From Clostridioides sp. (GTDB lineage: Bacteria > Bacillota > Clostridia > Peptostreptococcales > Peptostreptococcaceae), in NCBI GenBank assembly GCA_031261505.1, contig JAISJN010000005.1:1-64000 (forward strand): a stretch of 64,000 nucleotides of DNA, in the 5' to 3' direction. A program made the position numbers and the translations under genes. Of this stretch, positions 18,617-28,635 are shown one piece after another (positions within the stretch are counted from its first letter, which is position 1; the number at the start of each line of letters is the position of its first letter). Under the pieces are notes generated by a model. It was not told the origin of the DNA and ran no database searches. It was given only the letters and a program-made list of their open reading frames with translations.

Positions 18617-19630
18617 ATGAGAGTATTAGTAACAGGTGGAGCTGGATACATCGGAAGTCATACTTGTATTGAGCTTCTAGAATCAGGCTACGAGGTTGTT
18701 ATAGTAGATAATCTTGTAAATAGCGACAAGGTAGTATTAGAAAGAATAGAAGAATTGTCAGGAAAAAAGCCTAGGTACTACGATTACGATGTAACTGACA
18801 TGGAAAAAATGAAACTTGTATTTGAAGAAAATCAGATAGATGCAATAATTCACTTTGCAGCATTAAAGGCAGTTGGTGAATCAGTGTACAAACCAGTTGA
18901 GTACTACTCAAACAACTTGATAAGTACATTGGTACTGTTCAAATTAATGAAGGTATACGGGGTTAAGAACTTTGTATTCAGCTCATCGGCGACAGTTTAC
19001 GGAGACGCTAAAACCTGCCCTATACTAGAGGACTTCCCAAGGTCAGCTACAAATCCTTACGGAAGGACAAAATTGATAATAGAAGATATGCTTATGGACC
19101 TAAGCAAGGCAGATCCTTCGCTAAATATAGCTCTTTTGAGGTACTTCAATCCAATCGGAGCGCATAAAAGCGGAAAGATAGGCGAAGAACCAAATGGTAT
19201 ACCAACTAATTTGATGCCTTATATCACAAAGGTAGCGATAGGAAAACTAGAAGAAGTCAGCGTATTCGGAGACGATTACAACACTCCAGACGGAACAGGT
19301 GTAAGAGATTTCATACACGTACTGGACCTAGCGAGCGGACATGTAAAGGCACTTGAAAAACTATGCGAAAATCCTGGGCTAGTTATATATAACTTAGGGA
19401 CTGGAAATGGTTACAGTGTGTTAGACCTAATCAGAGCATTTTCAGAAGCTAGTGGGGTTGAGATTCCATATAAGATAGTTGGAAGAAGACCTGGAGACAT
19501 AGCTACCTGCTATGCAGATCCTTCGAAAGCAGAGAGAGAGCTAGGATGGAAGGCTAAATACGAACTAAAAGAAATGTGTGAAGACTCTTGGAGATGGCAG
19601 AGCCAAAATCCAAACGGGTATTTAAAATAA
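18617..19630 (+). CDS. galE: UDP-glucose 4-epimerase
   Basis: MRVLVTGGAGYIGSHTCIELL, FSSSATVYG, NPYGRTK, RYFNPIGAH; start ATG 18617. Confidence 0.95.
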   Translation: MRVLVTGGAGYIGSHTCIELLESGYEVVIVDNLVNSDKVVLERIEELSGKKPRYYDYDVTDMEKMKLVFEENQIDAIIHFAALKAVGESVYKPVEYYSNNLISTLVLFKLMKVYGVKNFVFSSSATVYGDAKTCPILEDFPRSATNPYGRTKLIIEDMLMDLSKADPSLNIALLRYFNPIGAHKSGKIGEEPNGIPTNLMPYITKVAIGKLEEVSVFGDDYNTPDGTGVRDFIHVLDLASGHVKALEKLCENPGLVIYNLGTGNGYSVLDLIRAFSEASGVEIPYKIVGRRPGDIATCYADPSKAERELGWKAKYELKEMCEDSWRWQSQNPNGYLK

Positions 19631-19694
19631 AACAAGTTTGGAAGTCGTTGATATGCGTCTACAGCTTGAGAAGAAGAGAATGTAAATGATTACA

Positions 19695-19765
19695 TAAAAA
19701 AATCTTGGAAGAGGGTGATTATCATCCCAATGGGAATAATTCAACCCGATATCCAAGATTTTTTT
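19695..19765. terminator. Bidirectional terminator between galE and the convergent permease gene
   Basis: AAAAAAATCTTGGA...ATCCAAGATTTTTTT. Confidence 0.75.
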
Positions 19766-19777
19766 CGTGTAATTATT

Positions 19778-21100
19778 TTATGACAGCGCCAAGTTGACAG
19801 CTGAAAGTATTGTTATAATCCAAAGTGTTATACTTATTTTATTGCGTTCCCCTGATATAAGATGCATTATTGTATAAGCGAGGAATCCAAAACATAGACC
19901 AGAGCTGATGCTATAAGTTAAAGGCATCATGATTATAGTTAAGAAAGCTGGGAAAGCAATCTTTAAATCAGTGAAATCTATATTGGTTATATTTTGGAAC
20001 ATGTACACCCCAACGATCACCAATGCTGGAGATGCAGCGTAAGTAGGAACTATACCTAGAAGTGGAGTAAACACTAGTGTAAGTAAGAATAAAGCCGATG
20101 TTGTAATAGCTGATAATGCAGTTCTAGATCCTACAGATATACCAGAAGCTGATTCTGCAAAAGTCGTAACAGTACTTGTTCCGAGAACTGAACCGATTAT
20201 CATAGCTGAACAGTCAGCTAGTAACATTTTTTCTATTCCTTCGATATTTCCATTTTCGTCTTCGAGTCCCATCTTCTTGCAACAAGTTATTAGAAGAGAT
20301 AGAGAGTCGAATAATCCCACGAACATAAACGAGAATATAGGTCCTATAAGAGAAAATCTAAGTGCTGAAAGTATATCGAGTTTAAATGCTAGTGGTGCTA
20401 TACTAGGTGGCATAGAAACTACTGATGTAGGTAGTTTTACATATCCTAAAATTACTGAAAGGACAGTGGTAACGACTATACTGATAAGTATACCTCCTCT
20501 TACATTCTTGTACTCGAGTACAACGATTAGAAGTATTCCTAATATTGCGAGTAGAGCAGTAGGTGTAAATTCACCAAGTGAAACTATCGTATCCGGTGAG
20601 CTTACTACTAGACCACATCCCTTTAGACCGATAAACGCTATAAACAGTCCTATACCTGCTGAAACAGCTTGTACAAGGTCTAATGGTATAGCATCAGCGA
20701 TTGCCTTTCTAAGACCGGTTACTGCTAGAACCAAGAATACACATCCTGATAGGAATACTACGCCGAGGGCTGTCTCCCATGGAACTCCTGAGCCTATTAC
20801 AAGTGAATAGGTAAAAAATGCATTTAATCCCATACCTGGGGCTAGTGCGAAAGGAGTGTTAGAAAACAATCCCATAATTAAAGTACCGATAACTATAGAT
20901 AGTATAGTTACGGTTATAAGTGCTGGTTTATCCATACCGGCAGAAGAAAGTACATCTGGGTTGACAAACACTATATAGGCCATTGTTAAGAATGTAGTAA
21001 TACCGCCGATTATTTCGGTTTTTATACTAGATCCGCGCTCGCTAATCTTAAAGTGCTTATCAAGAGAAGCCGCCAATTGCCCGTTGTTATTGTTAGACAT
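19778..21100 (-). CDS. NCS2-family (AzgA-type) purine permease
   Basis: MAYIVFVNPDVLSSAGM, LAPGMGLNAFFTYSLV, GTSTVTTFAESASGISVGSRTALSA. Confidence 0.92.
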   Translation of the reverse strand: MSNNNNGQLAASLDKHFKISERGSSIKTEIIGGITTFLTMAYIVFVNPDVLSSAGMDKPALITVTILSIVIGTLIMGLFSNTPFALAPGMGLNAFFTYSLVIGSGVPWETALGVVFLSGCVFLVLAVTGLRKAIADAIPLDLVQAVSAGIGLFIAFIGLKGCGLVVSSPDTIVSLGEFTPTALLAILGILLIVVLEYKNVRGGILISIVVTTVLSVILGYVKLPTSVVSMPPSIAPLAFKLDILSALRFSLIGPIFSFMFVGLFDSLSLLITCCKKMGLEDENGNIEGIEKMLLADCSAMIIGSVLGTSTVTTFAESASGISVGSRTALSAITTSALFLLTLVFTPLLGIVPTYAASPALVIVGVYMFQNITNIDFTDLKIAFPAFLTIIMMPLTYSISSGLCFGFLAYTIMHLISGERNKISITLWIITILSAVNLALS

Positions 21101-21390
21101 GGTTGTTACCTCCGTATTTGATTTTATATATCTCTCAGTGTAATTATATCGTAATCACGAACAATTTGCAAGAAAACGAGAAAAAAATACGTATTGCATA
21201 AATTTATTCAACTCTTTTAAATTAAATCAATTATAATAAAATTTTATAAATTCTGTATAGCAATTTTGACCAATATGAAGTATTATATTAGTAAGTGAAA
21301 TTAAACGTTATAATTTTCTGAGATTAGACATAATTTTTCTAGTTTTGAAATATAATGTTTAAAGTCCAAAAAAAGATGGAGGGTGACACA

Positions 21391-22677
21391 ATGAATAAAC
21401 AGATGAAAGATATTGTAATTGTTGGCTTTGCACTATTTTCTATGTTCTTTGGAGCCGGTAATCTATTGTTTCCACCATATTTAGGGATGGAGTCGGGTCA
21501 GAGCTGGATAGTTCCAGTTATAGCCTTCGTACTTGCAGATGCAGGTATTTCCCTATTAGTGCTTATAGCTTCTGCTAGACATCAGGGTCGTTTAGAGGAA
21601 ACTCTTGATCGAGCTGGGAAAACGTTAGCAAGAGTCATAGGTATAGTCGCAATCGGTTGTCTAGGATTTATAGTAATACCTAGAACAGCAGCAACAACTT
21701 ACGAAATGGGTATTCTACCTATAATAGGAAACTTTGGTATGGTAGGCAGAGTTGGAGTCTCAGTTGTATTCTTTATACTGACTTTAGCACTTACAATCAG
21801 TGGATCTAAAGTTATCGACATCATCGGTAAATTCCTTACACCAGCACTATTAATTGTTTTATTTATATTGATAATAAAAGGTATAGTATCTCCAATAGCA
21901 GCTCCAAGTCCTGATACAATGGTAGATACCAATCTATTCGCACTTGGATTTACAAGTGGCTATCAGACAATGGATGCCTTAGGGGCAGCTTCCATGGCGA
22001 CAATCATGATATTATCTCTTACTGATAAGGGATACACTGATGAAAAAGAAAAGACTAAGATGACCATTAAATCTGGTATAGTTGCATGTTTCTTCTTGAC
22101 ATTGGTATACGGTGGTCTTGCATATCTAGGCGCAACAGTATCTACTAAATACGGATTAGATGTTGAACAATCTTCTCTTCTAGTCAATATTACAAGTATG
22201 ATATTTGGTTACGGAGGTAATGTTTTACTAGGAATAATAGTTTCTCTTGCTTGTTTGACAACTTCTATAGGTATCACAGCAGTCGTAGCAAATTACTTCT
22301 CAGGTATAACAAAAATTAAATATGAACATTATGTTATAGGTATATGTATATTTGGAGCATTATTCGCAAACGTTGGTGTTTCGGTTATACTTCAGATCGC
22401 TGGACCGATATTATCACTTATCTACCCAGTACTTCTTGTAATAGTTCTTATGAGACTTGCAGGTAAATACATTCCAAATGATAATGCATTTAAGGGAGCA
22501 GCTTATGCTACTATATTTGTCAGCGCATGTAACGTATTAACAGGATATATGCCAGTATTTGGATTTATAAATGTATTACCGCTTTCAGCTAGTGGATTTA
22601 ACTGGATACTACCAGCAGTGATATGTGGAATAATAGGATCGTTTATAAGATCAGGTAGGGTAAAAGCTGAAAACTAA
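21391..22677 (+). CDS. brnQ: Branched-chain amino acid transport system carrier protein (LIVCS)
   Basis: VGFALFSMFFGAGNLLFPPYLGMESGQSW; start ATG 21391 after SD ggaggg. Confidence 0.93.
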   Translation: MNKQMKDIVIVGFALFSMFFGAGNLLFPPYLGMESGQSWIVPVIAFVLADAGISLLVLIASARHQGRLEETLDRAGKTLARVIGIVAIGCLGFIVIPRTAATTYEMGILPIIGNFGMVGRVGVSVVFFILTLALTISGSKVIDIIGKFLTPALLIVLFILIIKGIVSPIAAPSPDTMVDTNLFALGFTSGYQTMDALGAASMATIMILSLTDKGYTDEKEKTKMTIKSGIVACFFLTLVYGGLAYLGATVSTKYGLDVEQSSLLVNITSMIFGYGGNVLLGIIVSLACLTTSIGITAVVANYFSGITKIKYEHYVIGICIFGALFANVGVSVILQIAGPILSLIYPVLLVIVLMRLAGKYIPNDNAFKGAAYATIFVSACNVLTGYMPVFGFINVLPLSASGFNWILPAVICGIIGSFIRSGRVKAEN

Positions 22678-22741
22678 GAATTAGGACTCATCTCGGTTGG
22701 AGAGAAATCATCAAGCGAAGAGTGACGATTTAATATTTAAT

Positions 22742-22779
22742 AAGGGATTGTATCATTTACTTTGATATAGTCCCTTTTC
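22742..22779 (+). terminator. Terminator downstream of brnQ
   Basis: AAGGGAttgTATC...GATAtagTCCCTTTT. Confidence 0.6.
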
Positions 22780-22827
22780 ATTTCGGTGGGTGACATAAAT
22801 ACAGATGATAAAATCGGAGGTGTAGGT

Positions 22828-23475
22828 TTGAAAAGGTCGCTTATATTAATTTTCTCGTTATTTTTAAGCATAGCTGTAATTGGAACCTCAGTGAGGCTTG
22901 CAGTTGGATTTAAGGGAATCTACCACTACGATATAGATTACTTAAACATAGAAGAAATTTCAGGGATAGAAAGAAATGCCCTCATTGAAAACTACGATTA
23001 TTTAATCGATTATAATTTAAAGAGGACAGTTGGAGAATTCAAACTTCCAAGTTTGCCTTCATCCCACAATGGGAGGATTCATTTCGAAGAGGTAAGAGCT
23101 ATAATTCAACGCCTCCAAAAAGTTTTGTACATATGTGTTGTGGTATCAGCAGTAGGAGCGATATATCTAATAAGAAAAAGTGAGCTGGTTTTTCTTAAGC
23201 TCAGTGCTGTTATCACCTTGGTTCTGCCAGTGTCTCTAGCAATCCCCATAGCTATTGATTTTGAGCATTCGTTTAAAATATTTCACAAACTTATGTTTGA
23301 CAATGATTACTGGATATTCAACCCAGCGACGGATCCAGTTATAGATATGCTTCCAGAAGCGTATTTCATGCATGAGGCTGTATTTATCGGTGTAATAATT
23401 GTAGCTATGAGCATTATCTTATTAGCAATCTGGAAGAAATTCGGCGAGAAAAAACATATCCCACCGTCTATATAG
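22828..23475 (+). CDS. TIGR01906/Lit-family integral membrane protein (probable lipoprotein intramolecular transacylase)
   Basis: N-terminal TM, FKGIYHYDIDYLNI, HNGRIHFEEVRAI, FHKLMFDNDYWIFNPATDPVIDMLPEAYF; start TTG 22828 after SD ggaggtg. Confidence 0.75.
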   Translation: MKRSLILIFSLFLSIAVIGTSVRLAVGFKGIYHYDIDYLNIEEISGIERNALIENYDYLIDYNLKRTVGEFKLPSLPSSHNGRIHFEEVRAIIQRLQKVLYICVVVSAVGAIYLIRKSELVFLKLSAVITLVLPVSLAIPIAIDFEHSFKIFHKLMFDNDYWIFNPATDPVIDMLPEAYFMHEAVFIGVIIVAMSIILLAIWKKFGEKKHIPPSI

Positions 23476-23493
23476 AGGTGGGATGTGTTTTTT
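23458..23493 (+). terminator. Terminator of the Lit-like gene
   Basis: ATCCCACCgtctatatagaGGTGGGATgtgtttttt. Confidence 0.7.
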
Positions 23494-23497
23494 ACGT

Positions 23498-23776
23498 CTA
23501 AAGATTTTTATTGGCGATTTTTACTATATCATCGTATTTGCTCATTATATAGTCGTAATTTTCCTTGACATGTGGCAACTTACATTCGGAACAGTCCTTG
23601 ATTGGATTGTCGATTATCCCTTCGCCTATAATCTTGAAATTACCACCACAGTTTTTACCTAGCGCATAAAGCGGACAGTAGCAAAATAGACAGTTGAACT
23701 CATCGGGCTTATCTGTTTTATGACAAGGGAAGTATTCACAGTCCTTGTGGTTAAAGAATTTAAAATTGGCACTCAT
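23498..23776 (-). CDS. Cysteine-rich small domain protein
   Basis: HKDCEYFPCHK...NCLFCYCPLYALGKNCGG...IKDCSECKLPH. Confidence 0.8.
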   Translation of the reverse strand: MSANFKFFNHKDCEYFPCHKTDKPDEFNCLFCYCPLYALGKNCGGNFKIIGEGIIDNPIKDCSECKLPHVKENYDYIMSKYDDIVKIANKNL

Positions 23777-23915
23777 GGCGCACCTCCTAATTTATTAGAA
23801 TTGATTTATCAGTTATCTTTTAATCATATATCACATTTATTATAACATTAAAAAGTGCATAATCAGACTAGATTATCTCAACTCGTGGTATAATAGTTGA
23901 GAAAGAGGTGATTCC

Positions 23916-25208
23916 GTGGATAATTTTAATAAAGAGATAGAGAAGGCATTAATAGTAGGTTTAAACTTAACTACGACATCTAAGAGGACCGACGATATTG
24001 AGATAGATGATTCGATGATAGAGCTTGAAGAGTTGGCAAAGGCAGCTGGTGCCGAGGTAGTTGGAAGTATGATTCAAAACAAGCAGTCGATAGATGCTAC
24101 GTACTATATGGGCAAGGGAAAAATCGAGGAAATTGAAGAATACGCAAAAACATTGGATGCGACCGTGATCGTGTTTAACGACGAATTATCTGGTTCTCAG
24201 ATTAGAAATATAGAAGAGGTAGTAGGGGTCAAAGTAATAGACAGGACAGCTCTAATACTGGACATATTCGCTCAGAGAGCTATAAGTAAAGAAGGTAAGC
24301 TGCAAGTCGAGTTGGCACAGCTTAGGTATAGACTTCCAAGACTTCAGGGAATGGGCGGAAACATGAGTAGAACCGGAGCTGGTATCGGAACCAGAGGTCC
24401 TGGTGAACAGAAACTTGAAGTTGACAAGAGACATATACAGGAGAGGCAAAACGATATTAGGAAAGAGTTAAAACTAGTAAAGAAAAACAGGGATACTCAG
24501 AGAATACAAAGGACTAAGTCGAATATCCCGATAGTAGCTATAGTAGGTTATACAAACGCAGGCAAGTCCACCTTGTTAAATGAGCTGATAAAGACTCATA
24601 AAGACTATGAGAAGGAAAAGGAAGTTTTCGAGAAAGATATGCTATTTGCTACCTTGGATGTGACATTGAGAAAGGCTACACTTCCAAATAAGAGCGATTT
24701 TTTGGTGGTGGATACAGTTGGATTTGTGAGCAAGCTACCCCATGATTTGGTAGATGCATTTAAGGCGACACTTGAAGAAGTTAAGTATGCAGACCTAATA
24801 CTTCACGTCATAGATGCGACAAATGAAAGTTTTGAAATCCAGAAAAAGACTACGGACACAGTTCTAAAAGAATTGGAAGTAGAAGACAAGAGAGAAATAC
24901 TGGTATACAATAAGGTCGATAAGCTAGAGATGGATATATATCCAAAGAATCAAGAGGATGTAGTCTATATCTCGGCAAAAAAAGGAATAAATATTGATAA
25001 GCTTCTAAATATGATCCAGGAAATCATATGTGAAAAGTTGTACGACGTTCAGCTATTGCTTCCATACGACAAGGGTAATGTATTCAGCGAGCTCAAGGAT
25101 AAATATTCAGTTGAAAACTTCGAGTACTTGGAAGATGGAATAAAGCTTAGGGTGTCTTTAGATGAAAAGGACTACGCTGTGTACAAGAACCATATTATAG
25201 AAAAATAA
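23916..25208 (+). CDS. hflX: GTPase HflX
   Basis: LRYRLPRLQGMGGNMSRTGAGIGTRGPGEQKLEVDKR, GYTNAGKSTLLN, DTVGFVSKLPHDLVDAFKATLEE. Confidence 0.97.
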   Translation: MDNFNKEIEKALIVGLNLTTTSKRTDDIEIDDSMIELEELAKAAGAEVVGSMIQNKQSIDATYYMGKGKIEEIEEYAKTLDATVIVFNDELSGSQIRNIEEVVGVKVIDRTALILDIFAQRAISKEGKLQVELAQLRYRLPRLQGMGGNMSRTGAGIGTRGPGEQKLEVDKRHIQERQNDIRKELKLVKKNRDTQRIQRTKSNIPIVAIVGYTNAGKSTLLNELIKTHKDYEKEKEVFEKDMLFATLDVTLRKATLPNKSDFLVVDTVGFVSKLPHDLVDAFKATLEEVKYADLILHVIDATNESFEIQKKTTDTVLKELEVEDKREILVYNKVDKLEMDIYPKNQEDVVYISAKKGINIDKLLNMIQEIICEKLYDVQLLLPYDKGNVFSELKDKYSVENFEYLEDGIKLRVSLDEKDYAVYKNHIIEK

Positions 25209-25224
25209 GGATAGAGGGGCGATT

Positions 25225-25887
25225 ATGAATATTATCTGGGATAATATAGATAGCATAGATGATTACTTCATAACATATCTTTTATATAAAGAAACAAAGA
25301 CGATATCTCAGATCAGCAGGATAAGGCGAATGACTGAAGAAGAAGTTAAGGATGACATCATACGTGCAAAACTTGCAATAAGAGAGCAGAGGAAGAACGA
25401 GAGCAAGAATATAGATATAATAGAATATTTTTTAAAATTAAATAAATCTGACAGACTTGAATTTTTGGATAGAATAGACAGTGAAAAAATGTTATACTTT
25501 AAGAGAAGGATCTCTCAGCGAATGATACACGAGAAAAACGTGGAGGACCAGATAGCTTTGATATGGGCTGCCGGTGAAACTAGAGATGAGGGGTTTCTCG
25601 AAATACTACATTTCTTGACACAACACAGAAAATCAGACGTCAGAAGGATTACGTATTCTGCATTGAGAAAGATTGGATCATCTCAGAGCAAGACCTTTTT
25701 TGAAAAGGGGTTGAGCGATTCAAATGCACAGACAAGACAGTACTGTGCCAAAGCATTGTCGATAGCTGGTGATGAACACAGTGTAAATATCTTGAACGAG
25801 CTGATTCGCAAAAATCGCAAGTTTGAAAAACCATATGTGATTAGAGCTTTTGAAGACGCTGTTTGTGATTTGCAGTCAAATAAATAA
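25225..25887 (+). CDS. HEAT-repeat-containing protein
   Basis: HEAT-like helices (RITYSALRKIGSSQSKTFFEKGLSDSNAQTRQYCAKALSIAG). Confidence 0.65.
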   Translation: MNIIWDNIDSIDDYFITYLLYKETKTISQISRIRRMTEEEVKDDIIRAKLAIREQRKNESKNIDIIEYFLKLNKSDRLEFLDRIDSEKMLYFKRRISQRMIHEKNVEDQIALIWAAGETRDEGFLEILHFLTQHRKSDVRRITYSALRKIGSSQSKTFFEKGLSDSNAQTRQYCAKALSIAGDEHSVNILNELIRKNRKFEKPYVIRAFEDAVCDLQSNK

Positions 25888-25977
25888 GCGGTACCAAATA
25901 GAAAATGACTAATCGTAAAATGACTAAGTATAAGTTTTGATGTATCTCTAAAAAATATAAAATTGGAGGCGGTTGAA

Positions 25978-26418
25978 ATGATAGTTAGACGTTGTGCAGG
26001 TGGAGTTGTGTTTTTTGCAAATAAGGTCCTTATAGTCAAGAATGATAGAGATGAATGGACCTTGCCAAAGGGAAAGATCGTCGGCGGGGGAATATCATAC
26101 GAAAGTGCTATAAAGAGGGTTAAGGACGAGACGGGTGTAACTGCTAATATAATAGATGTAGCTGGAGATACCATGTATGAATTTTTCTCAAGAAGTAGGC
26201 AACAGGAAGTTTGCAATGCGATTATGTGGTATGTTATGGAAGCTGATAACACTGAGGTTAAACTATCTACAGATTTTAAAGAAGGCGGATTTTACAAGAT
26301 TAAAGATGCCATTGACATGCTGACACACAGCAAGGAAATATCGTTGGTTGAGGTTTCATATAAGAAATTCAAGGATTTAAAGAAGATGTTGTGTGATAAA
26401 CCAGACGTGGCGAATTAA
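25978..26418 (+). CDS. NUDIX hydrolase
   Basis: RRCAGGVVFFANKVLIVKNDRDEWTLPKGKIVGGGISYESAIKRVKDETGV; Nudix box partly degenerate. Confidence 0.75.
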   Translation: MIVRRCAGGVVFFANKVLIVKNDRDEWTLPKGKIVGGGISYESAIKRVKDETGVTANIIDVAGDTMYEFFSRSRQQEVCNAIMWYVMEADNTEVKLSTDFKEGGFYKIKDAIDMLTHSKEISLVEVSYKKFKDLKKMLCDKPDVAN

Positions 26419-26480
26419 ATAGATTACTTAGATTCGAGTAGCGGTTCGATTGTGCCGTTTCGAAAGTCTGAAATATACAG

Positions 26481-26506
26481 GGGGGAGGTATGACCTCCCT
26501 TTTTTG
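26481..26506 (+). terminator. Rho-independent terminator
   Basis: GGGAGGTatgACCTCCCttttttg. Confidence 0.8.
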
Positions 26507-26621
26507 TAGAGATAATAAATACATAGATTTGGAAAATTTAATTTGAGTTGCTGGTCTACACTGCGGGTAATAAAAAATATACATAATAGATGTGGACGAG
26601 CTTATATTGGAGGAATAGAAG

Positions 26622-27263
26622 TTGAATTACAGGACGATACACGAATTTGGAGTAGACGAGTTTGAAATTGAAAAGTCGAGGTTTATAGGATACGCTAGGC
26701 CGATAGCTAGCGAAGAAGAGGCAGTTGAGTTCGTAAATGAAATCAAAAAGAAACACAAGGATGCAAACCATAATGTCTGGGCGTATGTAGTCGGACAAAA
26801 CATGAATGTACAAAGGTATAGCGACGACGGTGAGCCACAGGGCACAGCTGGTATTCCTACCCTAGAGGTAATAAAAAAGGAAGATCTAAGAGATGTAGCT
26901 GTAGTCGTGACTAGGTATTTCGGAGGAGTCAAGTTAGGAGCTGGTGGACTTGTCAGGTCTTATATCAAGGCTGCAAAACTAGGACTAGAGGCTGGAAAAA
27001 TCATAGAAAAGGTACTCTACCAAGAGGTGAGGACGAAGATAGACTACACCTTACTCGGAAAAGTTCAAAACGAAGTTATGAATGCGGGTTATTTTGTGAA
27101 GGATACCATCTACGAGGACAGTGTGACCTTAGTAGTTTACGCAAGGATAGAAGATGTAGAGGCTTTTTCAGAGAAGATGACGGATATAACGAGCGGTAGT
27201 GCTGAAATAAGACTAGGTGAGCAGTTTCACCTCTCAGAAAAAGACGGAGAGATAGTCGAGTAG
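26622..27263 (+). CDS. YigZ/IMPACT family protein
   Basis: EIEKSRFIGYARPI, DANHNVWAYVVG, RYSDDGEPQGTAGIPTLEV, VVVTRYFGGVKLGAGGLVRSY. Confidence 0.93.
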   Translation: MNYRTIHEFGVDEFEIEKSRFIGYARPIASEEEAVEFVNEIKKKHKDANHNVWAYVVGQNMNVQRYSDDGEPQGTAGIPTLEVIKKEDLRDVAVVVTRYFGGVKLGAGGLVRSYIKAAKLGLEAGKIIEKVLYQEVRTKIDYTLLGKVQNEVMNAGYFVKDTIYEDSVTLVVYARIEDVEAFSEKMTDITSGSAEIRLGEQFHLSEKDGEIVE

Positions 27264-27272
27264 CGAGGTAAA

Positions 27273-27360
27273 TTTAACTTGAGAAATACATCGGGTTTAG
27301 CTACAGGCGAGGTAGGTCCGCATTTCAGTTTGGAAAAAACACGCTCAATAAATTGTAATT
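27273..27360 (+). repeat. Degenerate copy of the dispersed structured repeat
   Basis: tttaacttgagaaatacatcgggtttagctacaggcgaggtaggtccgcatttcagttt. Confidence 0.45.
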
Positions 27361-27370
27361 TAAATCGAAA

Positions 27371-27416
27371 AACGATTGTGAATTCAAAGCTTAGCTTGAA
27401 AACACAATCATTTTTT
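27371..27416 (+). terminator. Terminator-like hairpin
   Basis: ACGATTGTG...CACAATCATTTTTT. Confidence 0.6.
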
Positions 27417-27475
27417 CTATTTGTATATCATATATCGTACGTCTTTATGTCTTGACTCGTAAATAAATCGATAAT

Positions 27476-27862
27476 CTAGGCTTTTTTGACCTTGCCGCCA
27501 GCTTTATTTTTACCCTTTACGCCCTTCACGACCTCGAGTACGCCGACCAACATAAGAAGAACGCCAAATAGTTTTTTTAGAATAGTTGCATCAAGCTGTG
27601 CAGAGAGTATAGAGCCTGCCATAGCACCTACTATTCCGAATAAAACTATAGGTATTACTAGATTATAGACCACGTTTTTATTCTTTACGTGGACTGCGAG
27701 GGCTATTATAGTCATAGGAATGGATGAGAGTAGATTGACGCTCTGGGCAATCTTAGTATTCACGCCTAAAAACAGTACTAGTATAGGTATGAGTATAGTA
27801 CCACCACCTAGGCCCATTCCTCCGATTATTCCACCTAAAAATCCAATTACAACGTACAGCAT
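27476..27862 (-). CDS. TSUP/TauE-SafE family half protein (C-terminal-like half)
   Basis: VIGFLGGIIGGMGLGGGTILIPILVLFLGVNTKIAQSVNLLS. Confidence 0.8.
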   Translation of the reverse strand: MLYVVIGFLGGIIGGMGLGGGTILIPILVLFLGVNTKIAQSVNLLSSIPMTIIALAVHVKNKNVVYNLVIPIVLFGIVGAMAGSILSAQLDATILKKLFGVLLMLVGVLEVVKGVKGKNKAGGKVKKA

Positions 27863-28392
27863 TAAAACACCATCCTTACAGCCGCGAGTATCATAACTAT
27901 TCCAAATGCTATTCTAAGAAATCTACCGGTCACCTTGTTGAGCAGTTTAGCGCCGAGATATCCTCCTACCACACTGCCTATCGCGACCTTCCAAGTGATG
28001 CCGATGTCGTAGGTACCAGCATACACGTAGAAGACTGAGCTTGTAATAGTTAGAAATAAAATAATTCCAAGAGCAGTAGCGTGAGATTTATGCTCTTCGG
28101 TTTTAAATAGGTTGTTTAAAATAGGAACTAGAAGTATTCCTCCTCCAGCTCCAAACAATCCGTTTATAAATCCTGTGAATACACCAACAGTTGCATTTTT
28201 AAGACTGTAATCGTTGTTAAATATCTTTTTAAAGTCTATAAAAGGCACGTGTCTAGCTTTTCCAGACCCTGTATCGTCGAATTTTTCCAGAAGTGAATCG
28301 GCGCCGAGTTCGGAAGAGGTCTCCATTTGTTTTTTTCTGATCTCCATATATTTTACAAATTCTGTATTATTCTTTTTTTCACCATTTTGCAT
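27862..28392 (-). CDS. TSUP/TauE-SafE family half protein
   Basis: VGVFTGFINGLFGAGGGILLVPILNNLFKTEEHKSHATAL; start likely ATG at 28392. Confidence 0.8.
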   Translation of the reverse strand: MQNGEKKNNTEFVKYMEIRKKQMETSSELGADSLLEKFDDTGSGKARHVPFIDFKKIFNNDYSLKNATVGVFTGFINGLFGAGGGILLVPILNNLFKTEEHKSHATALGIILFLTITSSVFYVYAGTYDIGITWKVAIGSVVGGYLGAKLLNKVTGRFLRIAFGIVMILAAVRMVF

Positions 28393-28480
28393 TTTATCAC
28401 CCAGATTTAATTTGCCCAAAGCAAGGATAAATGATACAAAATATTGAACTTATGTCAGTAGAAATACATTAGTCGGGGTT

Positions 28481-28520
28481 AAATTTCTCTAGTGAAATCG
28501 TTGAATCACCATTTAATAAA
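28481..28520 (+). repeat. 3' portion of the dispersed structured repeat
   Basis: aaaTTTCtctagtGAAAtcgttgaatcaccatttaataaa. Confidence 0.55.
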
Positions 28521-28635
28521 AACTTATGGTATAATGATTATTGACGTTAAATTTAAGCACTGTAAAAACTGATAGATTAAACGAATAATCTATATACATA
28601 GGTAAAAAATAATAGATAAAAACAGAGGAGACAAT

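Noticed and set aside
20277-20810. 177 aa plus-strand ORF opposite the NCS2 permease
   Set aside because: Antisense to well-conserved NCS2 motifs; low-complexity translation
21101-21300. Purine riboswitch upstream of the NCS2 permease (minus strand)
   Set aside because: The conserved purine-aptamer core could not be found by eye in the reverse complement
25683-26252. 189 aa minus-strand ORF spanning the HEAT-repeat and NUDIX genes
   Set aside because: Antisense to two plausible genes; no motif support
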